This document shows, one piece after another, positions 9,934-23,005 of a stretch of 64,000 nucleotides of DNA. Source of the stretch: Euphorbia lathyris. Its lineage: Eukaryota > Streptophyta > Magnoliopsida > Malpighiales > Euphorbiaceae. Location of the stretch: assembly GCF_963576675.1 (NCBI RefSeq), contig NC_088915.1:32517501-32581500 (forward strand), given 5' to 3'. The notes under the pieces are model-generated. The model was given only the letters and a program-made list of their open reading frames with translations, was not told where the DNA came from and did not search any database. The position numbers and the translations under genes were made by a program. How positions within the stretch are numbered: position 1 is the first letter of the stretch; every line of letters starts with the position of its first letter.

Positions 9934-12691
9934 CTAGTCGAAAACTCGTGCAATGCACGGGATATGAAACTTTTATATAATTTAGATAAATAAATAAATT
10001 GACATATTTATTTTTAAGTAATTTTATATCATGTTATGAAAAAAATTTATATTATGTATATTTGAAATTAATTATTGATAATTCAAATTAAATTAATTTT
10101 GAAAATAATTGATTAATTTTTTTATGGAATTTTAATTAAAGGTGGATGATTTATTTATTTTTACAAAATTCAATGATTTGTACTTTTTAGTAATTTTAAT
10201 ACATTTTCATATTTTTTATAACTGGAATTCTGTGAAACAATAATAATAAAATAGAAAATTAATTAAGAAATGTATTAGAATATAATGAAAAACCAAAAAT
10301 TGAATTAAACTATAATTAAAATTAAATATTATATTTATGATACAAAAGAATTGCAATCTATGTTAAACAAAAATTGAATTAAACTACAATTAAAATTAAA
10401 TATTATATCTACGATACAAAAGAATTACAATCTATGTTAAAATGGAAGCAACATCAATATATTATGCTATAAACTATTACAATCAATGTTTTTCTAATGT
10501 TGCACATGAAGAAACTTTATCAATTCAATATGTTACACATAAAAAAAATAAAGTTTATAAGAATTAGTCACAAAATCATCTTGATGATAATCATTTTGCT
10601 TGATGGAATTTCATGATCACCAAGTATTCGAATTCAATTTTTCATTTTGCTACAGTAACCAATATATCCAATTGAAACAGCTTAAGGTGATGATTTCTCT
10701 TATTTTCATCTCGTATCTCATCAAAACATTCAATCAATTTATTTTTCATTCTTTCACTGTATAAAATATTCGTCACGTTCGCAGATATCACTTATTTGAC
10801 TTCATTAATGTATTATTGAATTTCGTAAGCAAGAAAAACAAATAAAAGAATAGAAAACAAAAATGAAGGGATAAAAAAGATAATTAGGAGAGACTATCTT
10901 CCTCTCGTTTTTTTTTTTCGAAAATAAGAAAGAATATCAAGATATAAGCATATAAAGAGGAGAGTGGAAATATTTTTTGACCATTAATTAAAATTTTCTA
11001 TTTTTTCATAGTGAACAATTAAGTTCATAAATTAATTTTAGTTAAATAGAATTAAATTACAATTGTAATCATTTAGTACAAAAAAAAAACGTTTTATAAT
11101 TAATATGTGAAATTAATTCTATTAATTAGAATTATTATGCTGAATATTTGAGAATTTGAATAGATTCAAATAATAATATTTTTAATTAATATTTTCCAAC
11201 AACTTTTCCTATGATCATGTTTCATTTTCAACTGTTAAAAACTCTTGAAATACTAACAATTTTGTACAAACCACAATATAATAGTTAAAAACTATATAAG
11301 CCAATGTTGTAAAAGCAATTATCTTAATATCCCATAATTAATGTATATTTTTAGGATTTTGAACATCAAAATTTATTTTTATTTACCTTCATTTTGAATT
11401 CGCACCTAGCATAATCCAAATTCTTTAAGAATAAAGATCTTATCAAGTGTATTAAACGCTTACAATCTCTTTGCCTAGAGAACTAAAAAAAATAACTTCT
11501 TGATAATAATAATAATAATATACCATAATTTGTAATTGAAATAAACTTCATTGTAAGTATAATATTTCAAGACCTTTTTAATATTTTACTCAATATGTCT
11601 CTAATTTCAATGAACAACTATTCTGTGAAACTTTATATCTATTTGTACCAAAATAGATAAAAAAAAATACAATCCATATCAGTTAGATAAACTCAAACTA
11701 AAAAAATAAATGGATTTCAACAGGTTCCGAATTAGAAAAATCAATCTAACTTCAATTAAAGCTAAAAATTGAGTTCATATAAAGCCGAAAATCTAAATTT
11801 TAGTTAGAGTTAACAATCGAAACGGTAACACTTAGCAACATATACTAAAAAAGAATGCAAATATACGAAATCTTTATTTTAGTCATTTTGGAAAAAAAAA
11901 AACAAATAAAAAAAGAAAACATGGAAAAGGTAGCGAGAGGTATGGAACCTGGATAACAACAGAAATTGAATTTCATCTCTGAAAAATGAAACTATAACAA
12001 CTATTGTTTAATAAAAATAAAATAACAACACAATTGAGAATAAAAATAACTACAACATATGAAAAAAAATCGAATAATTACCTTGAGAAATATAAGAATT
12101 TCTTGTAATTTTTGACACTTTTGTGTTTTCCGATTTTAGTTGTCCATGCATCTTCTATTTCTATTGGATTTCTTCAATTAGAGATATCAGTTTGAAAAAA
12201 AGACAAATAAAAAAGAAAACATTGATAAGGTAGCGAAAGGTATAGAACCTGGATTACAGCAGAAATGAACATGAAAGATGAAACTATAATAACTATTGTT
12301 TAATAAAAAACAACAGCACAATTGAGAACAAAAGAACTACACCATATGAAAAAAAAAATCGAATAACTACCTTCAAAAATATAAGACTATCTATCATGAC
12401 CAATGAATATAATGGTGGAATACTATCTATCATGCTTTATATAGAAGTTTATTTGTAACTTTTGGATTTCCTTTGCTCTGTGGTTTTTCATCTTCATGTA
12501 ACTCTTACTTTCTTTTATTATTTAATTAATGGGTTAATAATTGTTTAATATATTATAAATATAAATATGCTATTTTTAATTAATTAAATCTTCTTATTTT
12601 GATTTTATACTACATTGACAACTTATCAAAAAAGGTCTCTAAAACACTTCTCCTCATTTCTTTCTGCTTCCGCTATTATATATAGTATAGA
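9934..12691 (-). mobile_element. Non-autonomous Helitron, copy A (2.76 kb)
   Basis: On the minus strand it starts TCTATACTATATATAATAGC (12691) and ends with a hairpin, CCCGTGC-ATT-GCACGAG (9961-9945, one mismatch), followed by TTTTCGACTAG (ending 9934). It sits between host A and T. A 5' TC, a 3' hairpin about 11 nt before CTAG, A/T insertion and no target-site duplication are Helitron hallmarks. It is AT-rich with no Rep/helicase frame, so it depends on enzymes supplied elsewhere. It is collinear with copy B at 25259-28191 in the opposite orientation. Confidence 0.88.
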
Positions 12692-12692
12692 T

Positions 12693-13478
12693 ATCCAACT
12701 AATACTATAAATATAAATGCTCAGAAGAAAAAAATTCTTTGATTATGAATTTCTTAATTAATTGTCCAATGACCAAGAGAATTTAAGGATTTATATTCTA
12801 AAATTATATGAAGACGTAGTTATATACGTGTAAATGTTTATTTATTTTTGTCCTGGCAATATTCTTCATGTTTGTTAATTTATAGCGCTATGTGCGTAAT
12901 ATGCATGTATTATATTGTACTAGATCTAGATACGAATTACATGATTTTTATATTCTATTATATCCACTTAATAGTTTTTATAAATGTTATATGCTAATTT
13001 TAATTAAATAACAAAAAAAAAATCACATTGACAAAAATATACTATGAATAAATAATTTAATTTATTCAGATAGTTTTATTATTATCCTACTATCAACACA
13101 AAACTGAGTAATTACTTTTTACATAGTATCAAGATCATAATCATGTAACAATATCCAAACCTGAGATATAATATTTGAATTCTTAAATAGTAAATATTAA
13201 CGAAAGTATACTGTGGTGGAAAAAGCAAATTGTTGCTTGAGTGGGCTTATTTCAGAGGGTCTCTTTTACCTTTCATAATTATTGTTTGAGAACGATCATC
13301 TCCTGCTTGTGGATCGTCTTAGGAACATCCATCTCCTTTTACATGGCCACCAAACTGTGACTAAACCTCTGAGATACTTCATCCGCTAAAAGCTGGTATT
13401 GGGGATCCACCCACTGATTAACTTTCTGATCGTTATTTCGATGAATCTCCGACTGAACTCGACTGGATATAGCCATGA
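12693..13478. other. Intergenic DNA without recognised features
   Basis: AT-rich to 13200, then more mixed. No open frame or repeat that I can name. Confidence 0.45.
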
Positions 13479-14373
13479 TCGAATAATCTAAATAATAGCG
13501 GAGAATTCTTTTCCACGCTCACCGCATCATTGATAACTGGTAACCTGATTCTGCTTACGTGTCCAAAGCACCTTAGTAATATGATGTCGTTGATAACCTA
13601 CAAAATAGTAATGTAGGTCAGACGAGGCCGGAGTTCGTCGAACCCGCTTTGATGCCTAAGTCAGTTTATGCTTAGAACTGCATTGAAGAGTATGAACTAG
13701 TTTAGAGATAATAGTTAACGTACCATATCTTGTGTCAATACCTGTCTATTTATAGGAGTTTTTAGGTTAAAGGAGTCCTTATGAGTTTAGGATTCTGTAT
13801 CCTTGAAGGATTCCTAATCTTAGGAGAAATCCTTTATTTTGTAGGATTCTAGAAAATTCCTTGTAATTGGAGGTCGCAACTCCGCTCATTGTATTTGGGC
13901 CGCTATCATTGTATTTGGGTCGTTATCTCATGCACATGTCTTTTAAATTTAGAGAGGACGGAAATGACGTCACCACGTGATGTCATTTTGCATGATATCA
14001 GATGTCCCCCATTTCTTTAGCTTTTATACATTCTTTTCATGATTTATTTTGTAAAAGTTGCTTCACAAGAGGACCTTTTCGTGCTTTATCCCTTTGACTC
14101 ATGTCTTTGAAACCCTTATAATTCTGGCTTTTTTCGGACTTTGGTTTTTGCTGATGTGTCACCCATTAACTTGGTCTAAAAGTCTCATGCGTTTTGCGGC
14201 TCATTTATGAAGATGTCTCCTTCAATTATGAGAGTCTTTCCACTTGCCTTTAGAGTCTTTTCGCTTCCCTTGCAACCTCTTTAGATATCTTTCTTCTTCC
14301 TTTTCTCCTCATTATTCACTTATTCTTTCTGTCATGACCAAATAATCTGAATAATAGCGGAGAATCCTTTCTG
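13479..14373 (-). repeat. LTR-like retroelement remnant, copy 2, between direct repeats
   Basis: 13530-13880 resembles 2396-2745. On the minus strand it carries a TATA-like CTATAAATAGACAGG followed by the same leader, as in an LTR. About 40 bp containing aataatagcggagaat occurs at 13482-13517 and again, same orientation, at 14336-14370, about 855 bp apart. These could be two LTR edges or a tandem duplication. No coding domain. Confidence 0.4.
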
Positions 14374-14652
14374 CCGTTTTCCATATTCATAAACCTATAA
14401 CCGAGCCAGCTCGCGAGTTTTGTCGTGCTCAAATTCGGATCATTTACTAATCGAGCTTCTAAATCGTGGCGGCTCGTTTATAAATCCAACCGAATTGAGC
14501 CGAGCTTTTATCGAACCGACCACTGAGTTGCTCAAGAACAGTGTCTCATTTACAGCCCTAGTTCCAAGTTGTCCAAAACCTTTAAAATATCTTATTAGAT
14601 TGTAATTAGAAAGTCTAAATCAATAAAAAAAAATCTTATTTTCCAATAATTA

Positions 14653-14850
14653 GGGTCCGTTTGGTTTACCTGTTATTTTCTGTTTGAAAAAAAATTGTTT
14701 TTTCAAAAAGTAGAGATTCCCTATTTTTGTAAAAATCTACTTTTTTCATGTATAAAAGTCAAATACGAATTCTCTAACCAAACACCTAAAATTCTCATTT
14801 TTAAAAGAAAAAGGTAAGCAAGAGATGAAAATGGAGTAAACAGACACCTT
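14653..14850. mobile_element. Harbinger-like MITE, uninterrupted copy
   Basis: It begins after tta with GGGTCCGTTTGGTTTAC and ends GTAAACAGACACC followed by tttta. The interior (tcatgtataaaag..., aaattctcatttttaa) matches the two halves of the element split by Helitron B at 25177-28299. Non-coding. Confidence 0.65.
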
Positions 14851-14859
14851 TTAGTGACA

Positions 14860-15520
14860 CAGATAGCAACTGTAATTTTCATCGCTAAAAGATAAACACG
14901 CGGGTTTTAATACTCTTGTTTCTCAATTACCGCAATTCAATTTGATTTAATGATAAATTAGTTTTTAATTGAAATGAATTAACCTAAAGTAAGTTGTTGG
15001 ATAATGAATTAACCTATCAAATTAATTAGAATTGCAACTAAAATTCTAGATTTGAAATAAAGTTGTAGAAAAGAGTAATGAGACGGTGATAAATCATTTA
15101 TAAAATAATGTGGTGAGATCTAGAAATTAGAAGTGCAATTATTATTTAAAGATAAAAACAAGGATAAGCAATGGTCCCTCCCTCTTGGGTTATGGCCAGA
15201 AATCAGCCCAATCTGTAATCTTCCATTGACTAGGAGTAGGAGTAGGAGCTCCACTAATTAATTAAAAAAAACCATACCATAATGACGTATCAAATAGATT
15301 GGACTAAAAATAAAAAAGATACAAAAGTAAGTATTTTTGTTTTCTTTTCAATTTTCAAAAAAGGCAGCAACTTGTGAGTGCTAAATAATAAAAGGAGTCA
15401 AATGTTTCTTTTCAATCTAATTATTATATTACATACATTGAACTATGCCTACCTTTGTGAATGTGTAAACATCAATGACTTCATTTAGCCTATCAAATTA
15501 CTTCTCTTTTCATTAATTTA
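14860..15520. other. Intergenic DNA without recognised features
   Basis: AT-rich and non-coding. Includes the small tandem repeat taggag/taggagc near 15231-15250. Confidence 0.45.
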
Positions 15521-15524
15521 ATTA

Positions 15525-15825
15525 GGGTACGTTTGGTTCACAAGGGGTAAGCGAAAAGGAATCAAGAAAGGGAAACTAAAGGAAAGGAATGGAATAACCA
15601 TTAATTCTCCTATGTGTTTGGATATATTTAGGAATGGAAATGAGGTAAAGAGAATCCAATTCCCTAGAGAGCATGGGGTAATGGCTTAACCTAAAGTGGG
15701 GTAATGGCTTAACCTAAAGTGGGTAAAGGGAATGGTTTTTTTTTTTTGTAAACAAACAAGAACAAAGGGAATGAAACCCTCATATTCTCATTCTCATTCC
15801 TAAAGACCCCAAACCAAACGGCCCG
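15525..15825. mobile_element. Harbinger-like MITE, 301 bp
   Basis: The left end GGGTACGTTTGGTT and right end AACCAAACGGCCCG are inverted repeats flanked by tta (15522-15524, 15826-15828). A 24-bp internal tandem duplication (ggggtaatggcttaacctaa twice) lies at about 15674-15723. Confidence 0.75.
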
Positions 15826-15828
15826 TTA

Positions 15829-16586
15829 ATGTACACGCTACTTCAATTCTACACTCCACTAAACTTTTCCCAAAGACATGAAATTGTAATAACTTTTGAA
15901 ACTTCATAGACCTCATTATTTATTATATATACCACAAAATATGTCTATGTTGTTTCAAATTTAATATCAAACCGATAAAAATATGTATTAAATTATTAAA
16001 ATGAATTAATTTTCTAGAATTCTAATTTCCATGCTAAAATTATATTTTTTCTATATACTCTCAACAATTTGATAAACCTAAAAGGTTATGTTAGCGAAAA
16101 TATCGTCGAACTAATTTCGTATAGAAAGAAAAAATCTTTTATCGATATTTAAAAAAAAAAAAGATTTCTGTATGTATAAAGGATGTATAAAGGAAAAGCG
16201 AGCGCAGACCTATGAATAGGATAGTATCCACGGGACCTAAATTATCAACAGGTTCTCTCCGAGCTATCTATCTCTAATTCATTTACTTTACTTACGAAGC
16301 CAGTGTGAATCAAGCAGACCCGGGCTCGCCCCAACATGGTTCTCTGTACAACATTGTCATGAGTGCTTTGGGTGCGAGCATACTAAAAAAGTTAATTCTC
16401 AATCAATGTTGACGATTATGTTTATGGATTATACATACGAAAACTTAAAATCTAATCGAAACGATTGACGAGAAATGCAATGATTAAAAAAGTCTCTATT
16501 GGGTTCTTAGCGTTGATATAGAAGCTTTGCTAGATAATTTTGTAGCTATTACAAGTTAAGTAAACGAAATTTAAATGTTATTGACA
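15829..16586. other. Intergenic DNA without recognised features
   Basis: AT-rich and with no gene. Nothing recognised. Confidence 0.45.
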
Positions 16587-16595
16587 CGGAGATTT

Positions 16596-18124
16596 GGGGG
16601 TAAATTTCACTCATAGTATACAACCTTTACCCTAAATCACACTTTGATGTACAACCTTCAATTTGTCTCACTAATATATATGAACTTATAGGTGACCTCC
16701 CACTATAGTGTACAGCAGGTAAAAATGACCGGTCAACTCAAAGTCAACGTGCCACGTCAGCCTTTTTTTTATCATTTTCATTAATAAAAGTGGGACCCTT
16801 AAATTATAAAAAAATTTAATTTTATGTATTTCTTTTTTTTACCCTTATCCCTCCATCCCTTCGTCTTCTTCCTTCGTCCTCTTCCCCTCTATTTTGTTCT
16901 CTCTCCAAATTTATTTCTCTCTCTCTCTAACCTCTCTTTAAGTATGTGAGAGCCTATTTGAAGAGCTAGTCTTTAAAATGCAAAGTTTCTGACCTGTAAT
17001 ACCAAAACAACACAATATTTCTCATTAATTGAGGTAATAATTTTTTTTTATGAGACCATGAATTTTTTTATCAAACGAATAAAAATGTGTTTGCTGGAGG
17101 AAGAAAGATTTTAGTTTCTGAAATTGGGTTTCAGAGATGAACTTTGTACAAGAAAGATCTAGGCTAGTAACCACCCATTAGACATTGAATTACAAATCTA
17201 GTGGTTGTAAATTCATAAATCCATTTCTTCACTTTTTTTTATTATTTTTTCTTTCAGGGTATCAAAAAAACTGCAACTTTCTTCTTCTCTATTGAATACT
17301 AATAGAAACGGTATCTGGGTATGATCGGAGATAACGGCGAAGGCAACTAATTACCATGAGAAGAAGACGTGGCGGCTTCGGTGAAAGTCTAAACCAGTGT
17401 TGAGTTTAATAAATATTCGTCTGAGAAGACCGTCTGCTAAACTGGACTAAGAAGCAAGAGGCATTTCCATCGAATTTGATTCTTAATCATAACTATTTTT
17501 TAAAATCTTAATTTAAATTTCAGTAAACCCAAATATATATATATATAAATATATATGAGATGTGATTTGTACCCCCAAGCTGTTGTGCATCCCTTAAATG
17601 ATTTGCAGAATAAGTCTTGGGAGAATCTATAAAAAATTTGGAGTGTTGATTAAGAGGGAAAAGAGGAAGAGAGAGTTTTAACTTTTGCGAAGAAGATAAA
17701 GAAGAAATGAAAAAATTAAGAGATAGGGAGACTTTGTGTGTTTGGAAGGTTGATATTTGGATTTGAAAGTAAAGCAAACCCAGATGGGGAAAGAGGATGA
17801 AGATAGATAGAAATTTACTCAAGATTGAAGCTGTTAGTGCTGTGTTCACAAATTTAGCTTTAGGCATTAATATTACCAGAGAGAGAAGGAGAGAAGAAAA
17901 TAAGGGTATATATGTAATTTTATATAATGGGTCAACTTTTGACTTTTTGACCGGTCAAACGACTGATGTGGCGCGTTGACTTCGAGTTGACCGGTCATTT
18001 TTACCTGCTATACATCATAGTGAGAGGTCACCTATAAGTTCATATATATTAGTGTGACAAATTGAAGGTTGTACACCAAAATGTGATTTAGGGTAAAAAT
18101 TATACACCATAAGTGAAATTTACC
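16596..18124. mobile_element. Mutator-like element with 165-bp terminal inverted repeats
   Basis: The arms 16596-16760 and 17960-18124 are near-perfect inverted repeats (outer ends GGTAAATTTCACT and AGTGAAATTTACC; inner blocks include gaccggtcaa and ttgaccggtc). A perfect 9-bp duplication, cggagattt, lies at 16587-16595 and 18125-18133. Long inverted repeats plus a 9-bp duplication identify a Mutator-like element. The 1.2-kb interior has no transposase. It contains open frames of 115 residues (minus, 17520-17867) and 60 residues (plus, 17797-17979) of unknown nature, and could include captured host sequence. Confidence 0.85.
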
Positions 18125-18133
18125 CGGAGATTT

Positions 18134-18515
18134 AGTGAAAGAAATCCATTTTATTAATATAAAGTACTATGAGTACAAAGGCTAACTGAAAGCAAGTAAT
18201 TGCAATTGAAATTGAATATATACAAAATATAGCTAGATAAATTCGAGAATTAAATATAAATAAATCAGTATCCAATATAGAAACAGAAATGAAATAGCAA
18301 TAACAATATTAAAATTGAAATGAAAAGGACAAACTTGTAGCCAAAAATTGGTTATTTTGACGAGGCCTTGAGTTGCGATCTACTTCAGATCCATGAGCAA
18401 CACGAGTAAATTGAGCGCTCGGTGAAAAGCAAGGTTGACTTTGTTTGCGAGTTTTGGGTTTGATCGAACAAAAATATAAAGAGTGAGTTCATTTGGCCAG
18501 ATTTGGGATGACTCA
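18134..18515. other. Intergenic DNA without recognised features
   Basis: No gene or repeat recognised. Confidence 0.4.
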
Positions 18516-18960
18516 TAAATGCATTTTCGGACACGGATTGAGGTGAAACGAAAGCCTAAAATAAAATTTAGGATGTTACGAACAAGTGTGTATAAGAATC
18601 AATGTTAGAAACAGACTACAAGGGGTTGGAAACGTCAAAATATAATCGTTGGGTAGAATATATAAAATTAATTGGGATTTAAAGAATGGCTTGTAAAACG
18701 AGTTTTCGGACACAGATTAAGACAAAACGAAAGCCTAAAATGAAATTCAAGATGTTAGGAATAAGTTTGTGAAAAAATTCAGGACTAAAACGGTGTTGAG
18801 CCAATATGCAAATATAATTATGGTTCAAAGAATTACTTGTAAAATGAGTTTTCAGACACAAATTAAAGCAAAACAAAAGCCTAAATGATATTTAGGATGC
18901 TAGGAACGAGTGTGCGTAAGAATTGAGGATAAACCTAGACTGTAAGGGGTTGAAAATGTA
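18516..18960. repeat. Three diverged tandem repeats of ~150-177 bp
   Basis: The block beginning ttttcggacac and continuing aaacgaaagcctaaaat occurs at about 18525, 18702 and 18849 (the third reads ttttcagacac and aaacaaaagcctaaa). Each is followed by a related tail, gatgttaggaa. Non-coding; origin unknown. Confidence 0.55.
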
Positions 18961-19098
18961 AAAATGAAATTCCTACACAGAATGTGTAAAAATAGATAGA
19001 AACTGACTTTTATGAACTTTGAGCTGTCAAAACATTTACTTTTGAACTCGGGATAGACAAAACGGAAGATTGGAAATTTAAAATGTGTTGCTAAAGAG

Positions 19099-19290
19099 TA
19101 GGGATGTAAACGGGGCAAAACGGGGAATGCATTTCCCATCCTCATTCCTCGACTAATCGGGGATTTCCCATCCCCATAAGCTAAATGGGGTCAAACTTAT
19201 CCCCATCCCCGTCCTGTGGGGAATCCCCATCCCCCAAAGGTCCTCATTCCCCATTTACAGGTGTTAAAAAACGATATCCCCATTCCTCAT
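19099..19290. repeat. GGGGA/CCCCAT-rich repeat interrupted by the copia element
   Basis: Repeated short blocks such as cggggaat, cccatccccat and ggggaatcccc read as a degenerate repeat. The text ctcattccccattt before the copia insertion resembles ctcatttctcatttt after it at 24294. This may be a small DNA transposon that was the target of the insertion. Confidence 0.4.
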
Positions 19291-19517
19291 TGTAACAATT
19301 TGAATCACTGAGTATTGTTATTGAAATATAACTGAGTATATATACAGAGTACAATCCTTGTTGTAGTGAATAACTAATACTAGCTAACTGTATGGTTTGG
19401 ATAAACTCTAGCAATAAACAATATATAAACAATATAGTGAATAACTAATACTAGCTAACTGTATGGTTTAGATAAACTCTAGCAATAAACAATATATAAA
19501 CAATATAATCTCTAATA
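19291..19517 (-). repeat. 3' LTR of the copia element
   Basis: 227 bp; minus strand TATTAG...TTACA. It contains a 71-bp internal tandem duplication (19364-19434, 19435-19505) that is also in the other LTR, so the duplication predates this insertion. Confidence 0.9.
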
Positions 19518-22500
19518 CTCCCCCGTAGTTGATACGTTCGGAGGCCGAACGTTGAGACTATTTCGGAAGTCGTCGAAGAGTGGGGAAGGTAAACCTTTGG
19601 TGAATATGTCAGCAATTTGATATCTAGAGGGAACATGTAGAACTCGAACCTCCCATTTGGCTACTCTTTCACGAACGAAATGAATATCCATTTCTACATG
19701 TTTGGTGCGGTGGTGCTGAACTGGATTGCCGACTAAGTAGACGACGCTGACATTATCACAATAAACAATAGTGGATTTCTGAACCGGGCAGCCAAGTTCA
19801 AGAAGAAGATTTCGAATCCAACACGTTTCTGACACAACGTTTGCCACCCCGCGATACTCAGCTTCAGCGCTGGAACGAGATAACGTGGGCTGCCTTTTCG
19901 CGGACCAAGAAATGAGGTTATCACCAAGAAAAACACAGTACCCTGAATTGGAACGGCGTGTATCGGGGCAGCCTGCCCAATCCGCGTCTGTGTAGGAGAT
20001 TAATTGGGTGGGAGATGAAGCAATGAAGCTGAGACCAAGATCAAGTGTGTCGTGAACATACCGAAGAATTCTCTTGAGGGCAGCCATGTGTGTGGTTTTT
20101 GGATCATGCATAAACAGACAAACTTGCTGAACTGCATATGATATGTCAGGTCGGGTGAGTGTCAGATACTGAAGAGCACCGGCCAATTGTCTGTATTCTG
20201 TGGGATTGTGATAAGCTGATCCTGAGGATATACTGAGCTTCTGTTTAGTGTCAATAGGGGTAGCAGCTGCATTGCAGGATCCGAGACCTGCTTTCTCAAT
20301 AATTTCAGATGCATATTTCCGATGTGATAAGAATAGGGAACCATGTGATTGGGTGACAGAAATTCCCAAGAAGTAATGCAAAGGACCCAAGTCTTTCATT
20401 GCAAATTCCGAGCTGAGTTTGGAGATGATGGACTGCTGAAGACTGTCGGACGAAGTGACTAAAACAATGTCATCGACATACAAGAGGATATAGGCCGTGT
20501 CTGTGCCTTGGTGATAAATAAACGGAGAGCTATCGGATACACTGTTGGTAAATCCCACTTTAGTAACATATGCGGCAAACCGCTGATACCAGGCTCGTGG
20601 AGCCTGTTTTAGCCCATAGAGTGATTTCTGAAGGAGACACACATGATCTGGAAATTTTGCACTACGGAAACCCAATGGTTGATGCATGTAGACTGTTTCA
20701 TGAAGATCCCCATGAAGGAAAGCGTTCTTGACATCCAACTGACGAAGATTCCAATTTTTTGGAAATTGCAAGACTGGGAACTGCCCGAATAGTCGCTGGT
20801 TTGACCACAGGACTGAATGTGTCACCACAGTCGACACCAGCTAATTGACCTGACCCGTTTCCAACTAACTTGGCCTTGTATCTTTCAAATGATCCGTCCG
20901 ATTTCGTTTTGTGCCTGAAAATCCACCAACTACGAATAACATTAGCATTTTTAGGACGGGGTACAAGTACCCACGTCTTATTTTCAATAAGAGCCTCAAA
21001 CTCATCAGGCATGGCTTGTGTCCAATTGGGATCACATAATGCAAGGGCTGGTGTTTTAGGTAGAGGAGATATGTTATGTGATGTGGAAGTGTGTAAATTG
21101 AGCAGGCAACGGGGTTTGTAAATCCCGTGTTGTGCTCTTGTGGTCATGCAGTGTACGTTTGGATCGGGATCGGAAAGATTGGTGGCTGATTGCTGTGGAA
21201 CAGCGGTGGCTGTTCAATTTGAGGAATTAATGTCAGAATGGAACGGTTGTGTTGGGGACGAATGAGGGGACAGACGCGATGAGGAACCAGGGGACGCGAT
21301 GGACGCAGGGGACGACAACGTGGAAGCCGACGGGACAAGACGCGAAGAAGGAGATACGGACGCAAATGGAGAGACAGACACAGGCGACGGGCAGCCTGTT
21401 TCGGAGGACGCGGACGGGATCAGACATAATGACGACAAGGTAGGAGGACTGGGCGACGTAGAGTCGGGGTCAATGGGAACAGGAAGGGATAATCCACCGA
21501 TTTCAGTGTCGACGTTAGGAATAGGGGTAGAATTTGCGCTTTTGACAGCAAATGGAAAAACAGACTCGTTAAAGACGACATGACGAGAGATGATTATTCG
21601 GTTTTGGGATAAATCATAGCATTTGTACCGGCGATGATTGGATGGGTAACCTAGGAAGACACAAGGACGGGAACGAGCTTCTAACTTGTGATGAGAGGAA
21701 GACGAAATCAATGGAAAACATAAACACCCAAAAATACGTAAGTGAGAGTAAGTGGGTTCCCTTTGATAGAGTACTGTAGTTGGTGAATTGTAGCCCAATA
21801 TTTTGTGAGGGTATATATTGAGTAAGTACGTGGCAAGTGCAAGGGCGTGGTGCCAAAAATTAAATGGAACGGAGGCATGATTGACAATTGTTCGAAGGAC
21901 ATTATTAATGGTTCGAATGGTGCGTTCAGATTTTCCATTTTGAGGGGAAGTGTATGGACACGAAAATCTGAATTCCATTCCATTAGTATTGCAAAATTGA
22001 CGGAAAGAATTATTATTGAATTCACTGCCATTATCACATTGAAAGCATTTGATGTCACGTTCGAACGAAAGTGCGAAAAATGAGAAATACAGAATAGACT
22101 TGGGATTTCTTGGCTAGAGGAAAAGTCCACAAAAAATTGGAGTAATTGTCAAGAAATAAAACATAATAACGGTGACCACTGGAACTCAAAGTAGGAGATG
22201 TCCATATATCACTATGAATTAAGTCAAAAGGCATGGAAGCAGAATTAAAAGACGATTGAAACGGTAATTGAACTTGTTTTCCATTAACACAAGATGAACA
22301 AACATAAGCATTCCTAATCCTATTACACGAAATTAAATTTTTATTCAAAAGAGCGTCTAAAATTGGAGGTCCGGGATGTCCCAAGCGATGATGCCAGACA
22401 TCGGAAGATAATGCAGTGAGAGCGGAAGGAGGAGAATGTGACAGGAGACTGCTAGACACAACTAGATAGAGATCCCCGGTACTATTACATCTCATGATAG

Positions 22501-22972
22501 GAGTCCCCGTCCATAAATCCTTCACAGAAAAACCGAAAGGATCAAAATTCACAGACACTTGATTATCAGTAGTAAATTGACGGACAGAAATTAGATTTTT
22601 GATCAATTGAGGTGCGTGCAAGACATTGTTCAATTGGAGGGGATAGTGTTTGGTGGCTAAAGATGCATTACCAGAACCACAAATAGGCACACAATTACCA
22701 TTATCGACAATAATATTATTATTGAGGCTCGAATGAAAATAAGACTTGAGTGTACCTTTGTTTGCAGTCATATGGGACGTAGCTCCTGTGTCCATGTGCC
22801 ATTGATCCGGTGGTGTGATGGTCATGGTGTGCATGGCCTGTTCAATATCTGTAGGGGCATAGCTTGAGTTTGCAATATTCAGATGAGCCCGTGGCATGTT
22901 AGGGCGCGGGTCGAGGATGCCGGGGTGCGACTGAGGACGACCGGAAGGTGGATGAGTTGGCCAAGGTGCCAT
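19512..22972 (-). pseudogene. copia pol (protease, integrase, reverse transcriptase, RNase H), frameshifted
   Basis: Protease active-site HMDTGATSH is near 22781-22800. Integrase follows with the zinc-binding HHRLGH ... CSSC region (about 22370 to 22290), DIW, QCDNG and SPQNGKSER catalytic blocks. Reverse transcriptase has LDVKNAFLHGDL and YVDD at 20469-20480, and RNase H has AEAEYRG. Three lesions are visible: a frameshift near 22060-22070 in integrase, a TGA at 21214-21216 in the linker, and a one-base frameshift in the A-run (minus strand) at 20755-20760 just before the reverse-transcriptase core. A functional enzyme set is not encoded. Confidence 0.9.
19518..19527 (-). other. Polypurine tract of the copia element
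   Basis: Minus strand ACGGGGGAG immediately before the 3' LTR; primes plus-strand DNA synthesis in this class. Confidence 0.75.
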
Positions 22973-23005
22973 CGAGAAGGGGCACGGTGGAGTGGCCCAT
23001 GTCTG

